Shown piece by piece: positions 39,856 through 48,544 of a stretch of DNA of 64,000 nt. The notes beneath the pieces were generated by a model, which worked only from the letters and a program-made list of their open reading frames with translations, did not search any database and was not told the DNA's origin. The position numbers and the translations under genes are program-made. The DNA comes from JAXLYE01 sp046351595 (lineage in GTDB: Bacteria; Myxococcota_A; Polyangia; Palsa-1104; JAEUJZ01): assembly GCA_046351595.1 (NCBI GenBank), contig JAXLYE010000006.1, positions 434,001 through 498,000 on the forward strand, in the 5' to 3' direction. Numbering within the stretch: position 1 is the stretch's first letter; every line of letters begins with the position of its first letter.

Positions 39856-40986
39856 ATGGGCTTGATGGATCGGAATAACGACGTAGAGGCGGCGGCGCTC
39901 GCCGTGCTGGCGGCGTATGGGACTGTATCCGGGGTGGATCTGGGGGCGATCGCGCGGGCGGGGGGTGCGGGGCTGGTTCGGCCCCTGGGGGACGGGCTGA
40001 TCAACGAGACGTTCCTGGTCGCGGCGGAGGCGCCGGGGGCGAGCCTGCGCCTGGTGCTGCAGCGCGTGAACCCGATCTTCGGCCCGCTGGTGCACGAGGA
40101 CATCGACGCGGTGACGCGGCACCTCGAGCGCAAGGGGCTTCTGACGCCGCGGCTCGTGCCGACGGCGGCGGGGCGGCTGTACGTCGAGCACGACGGCGGC
40201 GTGTGGCGGCTTTTGACGTACGTGCCGGGCCAGTGCTTCGCGGTGATGACGAAGGAGCGCGCGGAGCCGGCGGGAGAGCTGGTCGGGCGCTTCCACGCGG
40301 CGGTGCAGGACTGCGAGCACGGATTCCGCTTCAGCCGACCGGGCGCGCACGACCTCGGGCGGCACCTCTTGACGCTGGCGGCGGCGGTGGACAAGGTCCG
40401 CGGCGCCGGCCCGGCGGAGCCCGCGCTGCTCGAGCCGGAGCGGGAGGCGTTCCTCCGGCTCGCGGACGAGGTGGCGCGGCGCGCGGCGGAGCTGCCGAGC
40501 GAGGTGCCGGGGCCGCTGCGGCTGTGCCACGGCGACCTGAAGCTCAACAACCTGCGCTTCGACGACGCGGGGCGGGGCGTGTGCCTGCTCGATCTCGACA
40601 CGCTGGCGCGGCTGCCGCTTGCGCTCGAGCTCGGGGACGCGCTGCGCTCGTGGTGCAACCCGCTCGGCGAGGACGACGCGGACGCGCGCTTCGATCTGGG
40701 GCTGTTCGAGCGGGCGCTGCGCGGCTACGCGGTGCACGCCCGCGACTTCATCCGCGCCGAGGAGCGCGAGTTCCTGGTGCGCGGCGTCGAGCGGGTGGCG
40801 CTGCAGCTGGCGGCGCGCTTCGGCGCGGACGTGGTGAACCAGAGCTACTTCCGCTGGGACCCGCAGCGCTTCACGAGCCGCGCCGCGCACAACCTGATCC
40901 GCGCGCGCTCGCAGCTCGGCGTCGCGCGCAGCCTCGACGAGCAGCGCTCCGGGGCCGAGGCGCTGGTCGGCGAGCTGCTCGGCTGA
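39856..40986 (+). CDS. NahK-like sugar kinase (aminoglycoside phosphotransferase fold)
   Basis: 376 residues. Phosphotransferase fold: N-lobe GLVRPLGDGLINETFLV and LQRVNPIFGPLVHEDID (the LQRVNxxVF motif of N-acetylhexosamine 1-kinases), catalytic loop LRLCHGDLKLNNLRFDD (HGD..N), and Mg site VCLLDLDTLARLPLALELGD. Best call is a hexosamine or other sugar 1-kinase; antibiotic resistance is unlikely. Start ATG 39856 follows GCGAGG at close spacing; ATG 39865 is the alternative. Confidence 0.75.
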   Translation: MGLMDRNNDVEAAALAVLAAYGTVSGVDLGAIARAGGAGLVRPLGDGLINETFLVAAEAPGASLRLVLQRVNPIFGPLVHEDIDAVTRHLERKGLLTPRLVPTAAGRLYVEHDGGVWRLLTYVPGQCFAVMTKERAEPAGELVGRFHAAVQDCEHGFRFSRPGAHDLGRHLLTLAAAVDKVRGAGPAEPALLEPEREAFLRLADEVARRAAELPSEVPGPLRLCHGDLKLNNLRFDDAGRGVCLLDLDTLARLPLALELGDALRSWCNPLGEDDADARFDLGLFERALRGYAVHARDFIRAEEREFLVRGVERVALQLAARFGADVVNQSYFRWDPQRFTSRAAHNLIRARSQLGVARSLDEQRSGAEALVGELLG

Positions 40987-41177
40987 GCGGCGCGCCGGTA
41001 ACGCTCCGAGGCGCGGAGCCGTACACGATCCGGTAACGCGGGCGTCCTTGTGCTCGCGGCGCTGGCGCCCGACCGGACCGCGGGCCAGCGTATTAGGAAC
41101 GGGCCGGTCTTTAGGCTGCGCTTTCTGGGCGACAGGCTCCCGAAACCGACCTACTTTTCCGCCACAAGGAGTTGCCC

Positions 41178-41963
41178 ATGCGAACGATCTTCGGTCCCCG
41201 GCGCGCCCTCATCCCCGCGTTCCTCTTGTCCCTGACCGCGCTCAGCTCGTGCGCGACGGTGCCCATCACCGGGCGCAAGCAGCTCCTTTTGCTGCCCGCG
41301 TCCGAGGAGCAGAAGATGGGCCTGTCCTCGTACGAAGAGATCCTCAAGAAGGAGAAGCTGTCGACGGACGTGGCGCAGATCGCGATGCTGCAGAAGGTCG
41401 GCGAGCGCATCGCCGCAGCCACCGGTGAGCAGCTGGCGTGGGAGTTCAAGCTCATCGACAACCCGACGACGGTGAACGCCTTCTGTCTGCCGGGCGGCAA
41501 GGTCGCGGTCTACACCGGAATCCTGCCGCTGACGCAGGACGAGGCCGGGCTGGCCGCGGTGCTGGGCCACGAGATCGCGCATGCCATCGCGCGCCACGGC
41601 GGCGAGCGGGTCAGCCAGCAGATGGTCGCCAAGCTGGGCCTGGCCGCGGTGTCGACGGGCATGGCGAACAAGGATCCCAAGACCGTCGAGACCGTGACCG
41701 CGCTGCTCGGCGCGGGAGCCACGGTCGGGGTGCTGCTGCCGTTCTCGCGCTCGCAGGAGTCCGAGGCGGATCACCTGGGCCTCATCTACATGGCCAAGGC
41801 CGGCTACGACCCGAACCAGGCGATCGCGTTCTGGGGCCGCATGGCCGAGAAGTCGGGCGGCGGCAAGACGCCGGAGTGGCTGTCGACGCACCCCTCGGAC
41901 GCCAAGCGCATCGAGCAGCTCAAGAAGGAGCTGCCCGAGGCGATGCAGTACTACAAGAAGTAG
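41178..41963 (+). CDS. M48-family metalloprotease lipoprotein (LoiP/YcaL-like)
   Basis: 261 residues. Lipoprotein signal MRTIFGPRRALIPAFLLSLT with lipobox LSSC. Zinc site HEIAHAIARHGGER with the third ligand Glu in SQESEADHLGLIYM. Domain start TGRKQLLLLPASEEQKMGLS is typical of this group of outer-membrane-attached proteases. AAGGAG (41166-41171) precedes ATG 41178, which is preferred to the TTG two codons upstream. Probable role in turnover of envelope proteins. Confidence 0.9.
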   Translation: MRTIFGPRRALIPAFLLSLTALSSCATVPITGRKQLLLLPASEEQKMGLSSYEEILKKEKLSTDVAQIAMLQKVGERIAAATGEQLAWEFKLIDNPTTVNAFCLPGGKVAVYTGILPLTQDEAGLAAVLGHEIAHAIARHGGERVSQQMVAKLGLAAVSTGMANKDPKTVETVTALLGAGATVGVLLPFSRSQESEADHLGLIYMAKAGYDPNQAIAFWGRMAEKSGGGKTPEWLSTHPSDAKRIEQLKKELPEAMQYYKK

Positions 41964-41976
41964 TAGCGGCGCTGTA

Positions 41977-42137
41977 CGGACGCGGGTCCTGTCGCCTGCG
42001 GGTCTCCCGCCGCTTGCGCGTCGGGATCCCTCCCTCCGGCGCCACCCGCTTTCTTGTGCGGACGCGGGTCCTGTCGCCTGCGGGAATCCCGCCGCTGGCG
42101 CGCCGGGAGCCCTCCCTCCGGCGCCACCCGCTTCTTT
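41977..42137. repeat. pair of 79-bp direct repeats
   Basis: 41977-42055 and 42059-42137 share GGACGCGGGTCCTGTCGCCT, then a GC-hairpin (GCGGGNNTCCCGC), then CCTCCCTCCGGCGCCACCCG and CTT. About 85-90% identical. Located between the convergent ends of the M48 gene and ndk. Could be a duplicated terminator or a short dispersed repeat. Confidence 0.75.
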
Positions 42138-42177
42138 ACCCGATCGGGCTCAATCGAGTCCGCTCGAGCCGGGGAGC

Positions 42178-42618
42178 TCAGCCAATAAACAGGCCGAGCG
42201 TCGCCAGGTCGGCGCCCGAGAAGAAGAACAGGATCTCCTTGCGGGCGTTGTCGGTCGAGTCGCTGCCGTGGACGGCGTTGCGCTCGATGTTCTCGCCGAA
42301 CTTGTTGCGCAGGGTGCCGGCGGCGGCCTTCTTGCTGTCGGTGGCGCCCATCAGGTCGCGGTACTTGTGGACCGCGCCCTCGCCCTCGAGCACGGTCGCC
42401 ATGATCGGGCCCGACGACATGAAGTTGGTGAGCGCGTCGTAGAACGGGCGCTCGCGGTGGACGTAGTAGAACTGCTTCGCCTGCTCCTTCGTCATCCGCA
42501 CCATGCGCGTCGCGACGATCTTCAGCCCCGACGAGGCGATGTCCTGCAGGATGTGCCAGGCGTGCCCCTTCGAGAAGGCGTCCGGCTTGACGAGGGACAG
42601 GGTGTACTCAACGGCCAT
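42178..42618 (-). CDS. ndk: nucleoside diphosphate kinase
   Basis: 146 residues, normal length. Moves the gamma phosphate between nucleoside triphosphates and diphosphates through a phospho-His. N-terminus YTLSLVKPDAFSKGH, RPFYDALTNFMSSGPIMATV, and the active-site His in IERNAVHGSDSTDNARKEI are all conserved. AAGGAG precedes ATG 42618. Upstream is the 21-bp repeat array. Confidence 0.97.
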   Translation of the reverse strand: MAVEYTLSLVKPDAFSKGHAWHILQDIASSGLKIVATRMVRMTKEQAKQFYYVHRERPFYDALTNFMSSGPIMATVLEGEGAVHKYRDLMGATDSKKAAAGTLRNKFGENIERNAVHGSDSTDNARKEILFFFSGADLATLGLFIG

Positions 42619-43204
42619 GGGGGTTCTCCTTCGTGTGATGCTTCAAAGCGGTGCTGCCGAAATGGGCCCCGGGCTTTCGCTGACATACGGCCCGGGAGCG
42701 GGCGGGATATTGACCCAATCCGCGCCGCTTGGGCAAGCAGGGCGCGCGGCGGGCCCGAACCCTCAGGCGCCATGCTGGACGCGAAGACGCAGAACAAGAT
42801 GGGTGGACCTGCTGGCGCTGCCGGGGGCGTGAGCCGGGCGAGGCGGCCGGGGCTTGTCGGCTGTTTGGGGGCTTGTCGGACGGCTCCGGAGGCTTGTCGG
42901 ATGGATCTGAGGCTTGTCGGGCGCGCCGAACGCTCTGTCGGGCGAGCTCTCGCGCTTGTCGGGCGAACTTTCAGGCTTGTCGGGCGGGTCTGGAGCTTGT
43001 CGGGCGGAGCGGAAGGTCGATCAAGCGGCGCGACAGGGCTCTCGAGCCGCCCGGCCGGCCTTTTTGGGGCCGGACAGCTGTAAAAACTACAAATTCAAGC
43101 CTGAAGACCCGTCCGACAGGCGCAAAAACCGGCCCGACAAGGTCCAAAATCCGCCCGACAAGCCTGTGGAGCTTGTCGGCGCCGCCGGCTCTCGCACCGC
43201 CCCG
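42619..43204. other. 586-base intergenic region carrying a repeat array
   Basis: Between ndk and the DUF4276 gene, both on the minus strand. No protein or RNA gene is visible. The first 220 bases hold only ndk leader/promoter; the rest carries the 21-bp-period array (42852-43179). Confidence 0.7.
42852..43179. repeat. array of GCTTGTCGG repeats at 19-21-bp period with inverted arm
   Basis: Plus-strand GCTTGTCGG begins at 42852, 42871, 42892, 42912, about 42932 (variant CTCTGTCGG), 42954, 42975 and 42995. After about 100 bases, the same motif recurs on the minus strand as CCGACAGG/CCGACAAGG/CCGACAAGC at 43113, 43134 and 43155, again 21 apart. The last one pairs with GCTTGTCGG at 43171-43179 as a perfect 9-bp hairpin with a 7-base loop. 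Unit consensus about GCTTGTCGGGCGGNTTTT. In its own frame each arm reads ACRA-x-F-x heptads. Confidence 0.75.
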
Positions 43205-44044
43205 CTAGGCCGGCGACCGCACGAGCTCGCGGCGCAGCCCTTCCAGCGCCGCCCTGAACCGCGGGCTGAACTGCCGCACCTCGTCGGGGCGGATGCGCCG
43301 CAGCATGTCGGCGCCGTCGATCTTCTTGCTGTAGCGGAGCGGCGCCCCCGGCTGCCTGGCCACCACCTCGAGCAGAGCCGGCGTGCAGCGGCAGCCGCCG
43401 GGCTCGTGGAAGGCCGCCTGCAGCCGGCTGCTCAGCTTGTGCTCGCAGCTGCCGTTCACGAGCTGCCCGCCGAAGTCCTCGAGCTGCGCCCAGGGCAGCG
43501 GGTGCAGCACGCAGCCGCGGATGTGGCGGTGCAGCGGGTCTTTGATGCCGCGGTACAGGCCGCCGCCGAAGCCGCGCTCCCAGTCTGCCAGCAGCCACGC
43601 CTCGACCTCGGGGAAGGCCAGGAGCGCGTGGAAGCCCAGCTTTGGCTTGTCCGCGGCCTCTCGCACCTTGTCGGTCAGCTCCGCGGTCCACTCGCGCAGC
43701 GCCCGCTCGGGATCCGGCGCGCAGCGGAACCGGCAGTCCGCGTCATCGACCAGCAGCACGAAGTCGAAGCCGCACTGCGGACCCCGGTGGTGCTGGCGCA
43801 GCACCTGCAGCATCCGCTCGGCAAGGCGCGGCCCGGTCAGGCCCTCGACGTCGGCGCCCTCGGCGACAGCCGGCGCTTGCCGGCCCGGCGGGCGCTGGTC
43901 CGAGCGGATCGGGCGCGGTGCCGTCAGCACGTTGCGCGCCGGGAAGCAGCGGATCCAGTCGATCTCGGGGCTGATCTTGTCGAGGAACGGCCGCAGCCCC
44001 TCCACCTCGGTGTGACCGACCGAGTGGAAGTAGCCGCCCTTCAC
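43205..44044 (-). CDS. DUF4276-family protein (TOPRIM-like), partner of AAA ATPase
   Basis: 279 residues. Start of the family: YFHSVGHTEVEGLRPFLDKI (conserved Glu), then FDFVLLVDDADCRF (Asp pair of a TOPRIM-like site) and LLAFPEVEAWLLADWERGF. DUF4276 proteins are regularly encoded next to AAA ATPases in a gene pair analogous to OLD/PARIS systems; nuclease activity is inferred from the TOPRIM-like acidic residues. GTG 44044 overlaps the ATPase stop as GTGA; GTG 44047 is the alternative. Confidence 0.75.
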   Translation of the reverse strand: MKGGYFHSVGHTEVEGLRPFLDKISPEIDWIRCFPARNVLTAPRPIRSDQRPPGRQAPAVAEGADVEGLTGPRLAERMLQVLRQHHRGPQCGFDFVLLVDDADCRFRCAPDPERALREWTAELTDKVREAADKPKLGFHALLAFPEVEAWLLADWERGFGGGLYRGIKDPLHRHIRGCVLHPLPWAQLEDFGGQLVNGSCEHKLSSRLQAAFHEPGGCRCTPALLEVVARQPGAPLRYSKKIDGADMLRRIRPDEVRQFSPRFRAALEGLRRELVRSPA

Positions 44045-45369
44045 CACGGCCAGCCCCCGAGCTTGGGCTCGCCCACCCGATATAGATCCCCGAGCTGCCA
44101 GCCCTCCTTGAAGAACTCGGTAAGCTCCGCCGCCGCGACCTCGTGCATGCCCTTGTCGCCGCGATCGAAGACGAACAGCGTCACCTCGCCCTTCTGGAAG
44201 CCCTCGGTGAAGGTGTCCAGGAGCTCGGGCGAGTGCGTGCTGACGAAGATCTGCTCCGCGGACCGGAACCGCTGCAGCCAGCCGCCGACGACCTTGAGCC
44301 AGGCCGGGTGGAGGTTGAGCTCGGGCTCGTCGAGGGCCAGCACCGAGCCGCGCTCGGGCGAGAACAGGATCAGCGCCAGCCAGAGCGCGCGCAGCGTGCC
44401 GTCCGACATCTCCGGCAGGTGGTAGCGGTGCCTGCCGACCGACAGATCGAGCCGCTTGTGGGTATCGCTGGCGTCTACGATCTTCACCTTCTTGAGGTCG
44501 GGCAAAAGCTCCTGCAGCCGCTCGGTGTACTCATCGAGGAAGTCGTACTTCTGATCGAGATAACGGAGCACATTGACGAACTGCCGCCCCTCCGGATCCA
44601 GGGTCCGCACGCCGACATCGATCTTCACGGCCTCCGCCATCAGCCGCAGGTTCAGCTCCGTGGAGCTGTAGCTGTGAAAGCCTTTGGCGAAGATCTGGAG
44701 GGACTCGCTGACCTTGTCGAAATCCGGGAAGAAGTTCTTATAGAATGCTTCATTCTTCAGGAAGGACTTGGTCTGCTTTAAGATCGTCTCGTTGGTTTCG
44801 ACCGCGATGGTAATCATGTTTTCTTGGGCAGGCGCAAGGAAACTGACTTGATCGAGCTGCGGCGGCTGACGAATAACCAGCAGCTTCGCTCCCTCCCACT
44901 GGACGGTAGGCTGCTGCCCGTCCTGCGACCGTGCCTTAAAAATCGATTCATTTCCAATATAGAACCCGCTGGGGAAGCTCCCAGAATCGCCGACTCTGAT
45001 TCCCAGGTGATAGACCAGATCCAGGGACTCTTCAGGAGGCGCTGAACCCTGCTTCTCCGCTCTAGGTTTGGACAGGGGGTCATCCATGAGCCAGGACAGC
45101 ATGACATCCACCCCATGGCTCTTTCTGAACTCTCCGTCATTCGCCCAATTGACCATCTCTGCGCGCCCGTGCTCCTCCAGGGTGTGCAGAAAGGCCGTCG
45201 GACTGGTATCGCCCAGCAGCATCTCGGGCATGAAGCTCATTGCTCTGATGAAGTTGGACTTCCCTGCGTTGTTGGGACCGACCAGCAGGTTGATGGGGCC
45301 AAACTTCGGGTATCCGGAGCCTCCCATCTTGACATTGCGGTAGTTCCCAGCCGTGAAGGTTCGAAGCAT
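44041..45369 (-). CDS. AAA/ABC-type ATPase (AAA_21, RecF/OLD-like), candidate defence protein
   Basis: 442 residues. Starts MLRTFTAGNYRNVKMGGSGY with Walker A GPNNAGKSNFIRAM; C-terminal half has the signature-like MSDGTLRALWLALILFSPER, Walker B SVLALDEPELNLHP, and the His switch VSTHSPELLDTF. The middle (about 100-290) is Lys/Phe/Asp-rich. Base composition is clearly lower in GC than its neighbours between about 44600 and 45300 (many TTT, ATA, AAA codons), a sign of recent transfer. Coupled to the DUF4276 gene. Probably senses phage or DNA-ends and activates the partner; inference by analogy. Confidence 0.85.
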   Translation of the reverse strand: MLRTFTAGNYRNVKMGGSGYPKFGPINLLVGPNNAGKSNFIRAMSFMPEMLLGDTSPTAFLHTLEEHGRAEMVNWANDGEFRKSHGVDVMLSWLMDDPLSKPRAEKQGSAPPEESLDLVYHLGIRVGDSGSFPSGFYIGNESIFKARSQDGQQPTVQWEGAKLLVIRQPPQLDQVSFLAPAQENMITIAVETNETILKQTKSFLKNEAFYKNFFPDFDKVSESLQIFAKGFHSYSSTELNLRLMAEAVKIDVGVRTLDPEGRQFVNVLRYLDQKYDFLDEYTERLQELLPDLKKVKIVDASDTHKRLDLSVGRHRYHLPEMSDGTLRALWLALILFSPERGSVLALDEPELNLHPAWLKVVGGWLQRFRSAEQIFVSTHSPELLDTFTEGFQKGEVTLFVFDRGDKGMHEVAAAELTEFFKEGWQLGDLYRVGEPKLGGWPW

Positions 45370-45451
45370 ACGGGTACCCTACCGCGAACCCGCCGCTGCG
45401 AATAGCCGCCCTCTTGACAGCCCTCCCCCCGCCCGCGCTACGACCCCTCTC

Positions 45452-46216
45452 ATGCCCAAGCCAACCTACAGTCGACAAGTGATGGAAGAGGCGCCGTCCC
45501 GGGTGCTGCAGTTCCTGGGCGGCGTCGGCACCTCAGTGCTCATCCGCGGAGCGCTGGCCAAGGTGGGCTACACGGACAAGGACCACCAGGAGGGATGGAG
45601 CCTGCTCCACCGCGCCAGCGGCTACGACTCGCCGGCCACGGATCCCGAGGTCGACCGCGCCGCCGCCGATGCCATCGCCGAGCTGGACGCCTGGGACGAG
45701 CCCAACTTCCGCCTGGCGCGGGCCGCGCTGGAGCGGCGCTTCCCGGAGCAGGCCGGGTTCCTGTTCGCGGGGCTCGAGCCGGCCGCCGGGGCCGCGGCGG
45801 TGCTGTCGGTGCGGACCTTCCTCGACCGCCTCGACGCGCTGGAGGGCAAGGCCAAGGGCCGGGACCACAAGGACGGCGCGCGCAAGCAGGCCGACGCCGC
45901 GGCGGTGGCGCTCCTTTCGGGGCGGCGCATCACCGGCGAGGAGCGGGCGCGCCTGCGCAGGCTCGTCGCGGTCGCCGAGAAGGGCGCGGCGCCCGATGCG
46001 CAGCAGGAGAAGCTCGCGGCGGCGAGCGAGGCCCAGGCCGAGGCGAGGCTGCAGGCGCTGGTCGACCTGCGCGCCTGGTACGACGAGTGGGCGGAGACCG
46101 CGCGCGTGATCATCAAGCGGCGCGACCAGCTGATCCGCCTGGGGCTGGCGCGCCGCCGCAGCGCCGAGGACGGTCCCGAGCCGGAGCCCGAGCCGGAGCC
46201 GGGGCCGACGGGCTGA
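45452..46216 (+). CDS. hypothetical protein, helical
   Basis: 254 residues starting [20 protein letters not shown]. It is almost entirely alpha-helical by composition (Ala, Arg, Glu, Leu), with long helices such as [20 protein letters not shown] and [20 protein letters not shown], and ends in [11 protein letters not shown]. No signal peptide or membrane segment. Not recognised. The ATG 45452 is preferred because the earlier frame overlaps the divergent ATPase start. It shares an 82-base divergent promoter gap with the defence pair, but its base composition is that of the host. Confidence 0.6.
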   Translation: MPKPTYSRQVMEEAPSRVLQFLGGVGTSVLIRGALAKVGYTDKDHQEGWSLLHRASGYDSPATDPEVDRAAADAIAELDAWDEPNFRLARAALERRFPEQAGFLFAGLEPAAGAAAVLSVRTFLDRLDALEGKAKGRDHKDGARKQADAAAVALLSGRRITGEERARLRRLVAVAEKGAAPDAQQEKLAAASEAQAEARLQALVDLRAWYDEWAETARVIIKRRDQLIRLGLARRRSAEDGPEPEPEPEPGPTG

Positions 46217-46222
46217 GCGCGC

Positions 46223-46963
46223 TCAGTCCTGCCGCACCGGCGCCTGGGGCGGGCTCTGGCCGCAGGCGAGGTTCATGGGGACCGCGTGATCCATCTTCTT
46301 GGGATAGGCCAGCTTCAGCTCCGCCATGATCTTCTCGAACTGCTCGACGGTCCTGCCCTGCCCGAGGCGCGGGTTGTGCTCGAGCTCCTCGGCGACGGTG
46401 GTGACGGTGCGGCCCTTGTAGTCGTGCCCGGGGTATAAGAGGCAGCCGGGGGGCAGCGAGAAGATCTGCTCGTGCACCGAGCGATACAGGGTGCGGGCGC
46501 AGCCTTGTTGGAAGTCGGTGCGGCCGCAGCCGCGGATGAGCAGCGCGTCGCCGGTGAAGGCCATGGCGGCGCCGGCGGGATCCTCCGGTGCGGTGGACAG
46601 CACGTAGGTGATGCAGCCGCTGGTGTGGCCCGGCGTCTCGCGCACGGTGAGCACGTGCGCGCCGAAGCGGAGGGTGTCGCCGTTCTTCACGAAGACGTCG
46701 GGACAGCCCGAGCCGGCGCGCGCCGAGACCACGGTGCGGGCGCCGAGCCGCTCGCGCAGCGCGCCCAGGGCGGTCACGTGGTCGGCGTGGACGTGGGTGT
46801 CCAGCGCGTAGACCAGCTTGAGGTGCAGCTCGCCGACGAGCGTGGCGTCGCGCTCGAGCTGCTCGAGCACGGGGTCGATCAGCACCGCCTCGCGGCTCAC
46901 CTCGTCGGCGAGCAGGTAGGTGTACGTGAAGGTCTCGTGATCGAAGAGCTGGCGGAAGATCAT
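46223..46963 (-). CDS. persulfide dioxygenase (ETHE1-like, metallo-beta-lactamase fold)
   Basis: 246 residues. Iron site [17 protein letters not shown] (HxHxDH), [32 protein letters not shown] (also typical of ETHE1) and [16 protein letters not shown]. Oxidises glutathione persulfide to sulfite in sulfide detoxification. No rhodanese domain is fused. AAAGGGAG precedes ATG 46963. Confidence 0.92.
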   Translation of the reverse strand: MIFRQLFDHETFTYTYLLADEVSREAVLIDPVLEQLERDATLVGELHLKLVYALDTHVHADHVTALGALRERLGARTVVSARAGSGCPDVFVKNGDTLRFGAHVLTVRETPGHTSGCITYVLSTAPEDPAGAAMAFTGDALLIRGCGRTDFQQGCARTLYRSVHEQIFSLPPGCLLYPGHDYKGRTVTTVAEELEHNPRLGQGRTVEQFEKIMAELKLAYPKKMDHAVPMNLACGQSPPQAPVRQD

Positions 46964-47077
46964 CCTGGGCTCCCTTTGCCGCGTGGACTCCTTCAGCCAG
47001 TCTACCGCGTCAGAAGACGCGAGGGGCGGCGCCGCGCCCGGTCGGGAAGGTCTCGTGATAGGCTGGACCTCGTCGTC

Positions 47078-48484
47078 ATGCAGCCCGGCCCCGAGCCCAC
47101 CACCGTCGCCACCGTGCACAGCGAGGCGCTGCCGGTGGGCGGCCGGCCCCAGACCTGCCAGCTGATCGTCGTCGAGGGACCGGACATGGGGCGGGGCGCG
47201 CCGCTACAGGTCACGGGCACCACGGTCGGCACCGGCGAGGACTGCGGCCTGTGCCTGACCGACGATCGCGTCTCGCGCCTGCACATGCGGGTGCAGCCCG
47301 ACGGGCCGCGCTTCCTGGTCCAGGATCTGGGGAGCAAGAACGGGACGCTGTACGAGGGCTCGATGGTCACCGAGGCGCGGGTGCCGCCGGGCGCGACGTT
47401 CAAGCTCGGGCGCTCGTTCGTGCGCATCCAGCCGCGGCCGCAGCCCCTTGAGGTGGCGCCGTCGCAGGCGCGCCGCTTCGGCGAGATGGTGGCGGAGTCT
47501 TTAGCCATGCGCGAGCTGTTCGCGGTGCTGGAGCTGGCCGCGGGCTCGGACGTGACGGTGCTCTTGCAGGGCGAGACCGGGACCGGCAAGGAGCTGTGCG
47601 CGCGGGCGCTGCACGATCACTCGCGGCGGCGCAGCGGGCCGTTCGTAGCCATCGACTGCGGCGCGCTGCCCGAGACGCTGCTCGAGAGCGAGCTGTTCGG
47701 CCACGTCCGCGGCGCCTTCACCGGGGCGGCGCAGGCCCGTGCCGGGGCGTTCCAGCGCGCGCACGGCGGCACCATCTTCCTCGACGAGCTCGGCGGCATC
47801 CCGCTGTCGGTGCAGGCGCGCCTGTTGCGTGTCATCGAGGAGCGATGCGTGCGGCCGGTGGGCGCGGATCAGGAGCGCAAGGTCGACGTGCGCCTGCTGG
47901 CCAGCTCGCCCTCGGATCTGTCGGCGCGCGTCGCCGAGGGCGCGTTCCGGCCGGACCTGTACTACCGGCTGTCCGTGGTCAAGGTCGCGCTGCCGCCGCT
48001 GCGCGCCCGCCGCGAGGACATCCAGCCCATCGTCACCGAGCTGCTCAGGCGGCGCGGGCTGGTCGCGGGGCGCGTCGCCGGGCCGAACCTCGATCGGCTG
48101 ATGGCGCACACCTGGCCGGGCAACGTCCGCGAGCTGCGCAACGTCATCGATCGCGCCATCGCGCTGTCGCCGGGCGCCACCTGCTTCGCCGAGCTGCGCA
48201 TCGCGCTTGTGCCGCAGTCCGCGGACGAGTCGCTGGCGGTGCGCACGGACCTGCCCTACGCCGAGGCCAAACAGGCGGTGCTGCAGGCCTTCGAGCTGCG
48301 CTACCTGCGCGACGTGCTGGCGCGCTGCCAGGGCAACATCTCGGCGGCCTCGCGCGAGTCGGGGATCGATCGCAAGCACCTGCGCGCGCTGCTCAAGCGG
48401 CACGGCCTGTGGAGCGCGAGCGGCAGCGGCACCGAGGACGAGGACGCCCCTTCGGACGGCGAGCGCGGCGGGCCGACATCCTGA
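47078..48484 (+). CDS. FHA-domain sigma54-dependent transcriptional activator
   Basis: 468 residues. N-terminal FHA domain (about 25-110): VSRLHMRV and [12 protein letters not shown] are its phosphothreonine-binding motifs. AAA+ domain: Walker A GETGTGKE, the sigma54-contact loop GAFTGA in [12 protein letters not shown], Walker [14 protein letters not shown], and [19 protein letters not shown]-terminal Fis-type helix-turn-helix ([20 protein letters not shown]). Activates sigma54 promoters in response to phosphorylated partners, as for Myxococcus EBPs. Possible partners include the Ser/Thr kinases in this window. Divergent from the persulfide dioxygenase. Confidence 0.93.
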   Translation: MQPGPEPTTVATVHSEALPVGGRPQTCQLIVVEGPDMGRGAPLQVTGTTVGTGEDCGLCLTDDRVSRLHMRVQPDGPRFLVQDLGSKNGTLYEGSMVTEARVPPGATFKLGRSFVRIQPRPQPLEVAPSQARRFGEMVAESLAMRELFAVLELAAGSDVTVLLQGETGTGKELCARALHDHSRRRSGPFVAIDCGALPETLLESELFGHVRGAFTGAAQARAGAFQRAHGGTIFLDELGGIPLSVQARLLRVIEERCVRPVGADQERKVDVRLLASSPSDLSARVAEGAFRPDLYYRLSVVKVALPPLRARREDIQPIVTELLRRRGLVAGRVAGPNLDRLMAHTWPGNVRELRNVIDRAIALSPGATCFAELRIALVPQSADESLAVRTDLPYAEAKQAVLQAFELRYLRDVLARCQGNISAASRESGIDRKHLRALLKRHGLWSASGSGTEDEDAPSDGERGGPTS

Positions 48485-48544
48485 GCGCACGCCTCCGGCA
48501 GCACCTGTTCAAGCGGCCGTTGTCTCGCTAGGGTCGCGCCACAC

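Noticed and set aside
42852..43179. CRISPR array
   Set aside because: Repeats are only 9-13 conserved bases with 8-12-base spacers, are degenerate, switch orientation, and no cas genes are nearby.
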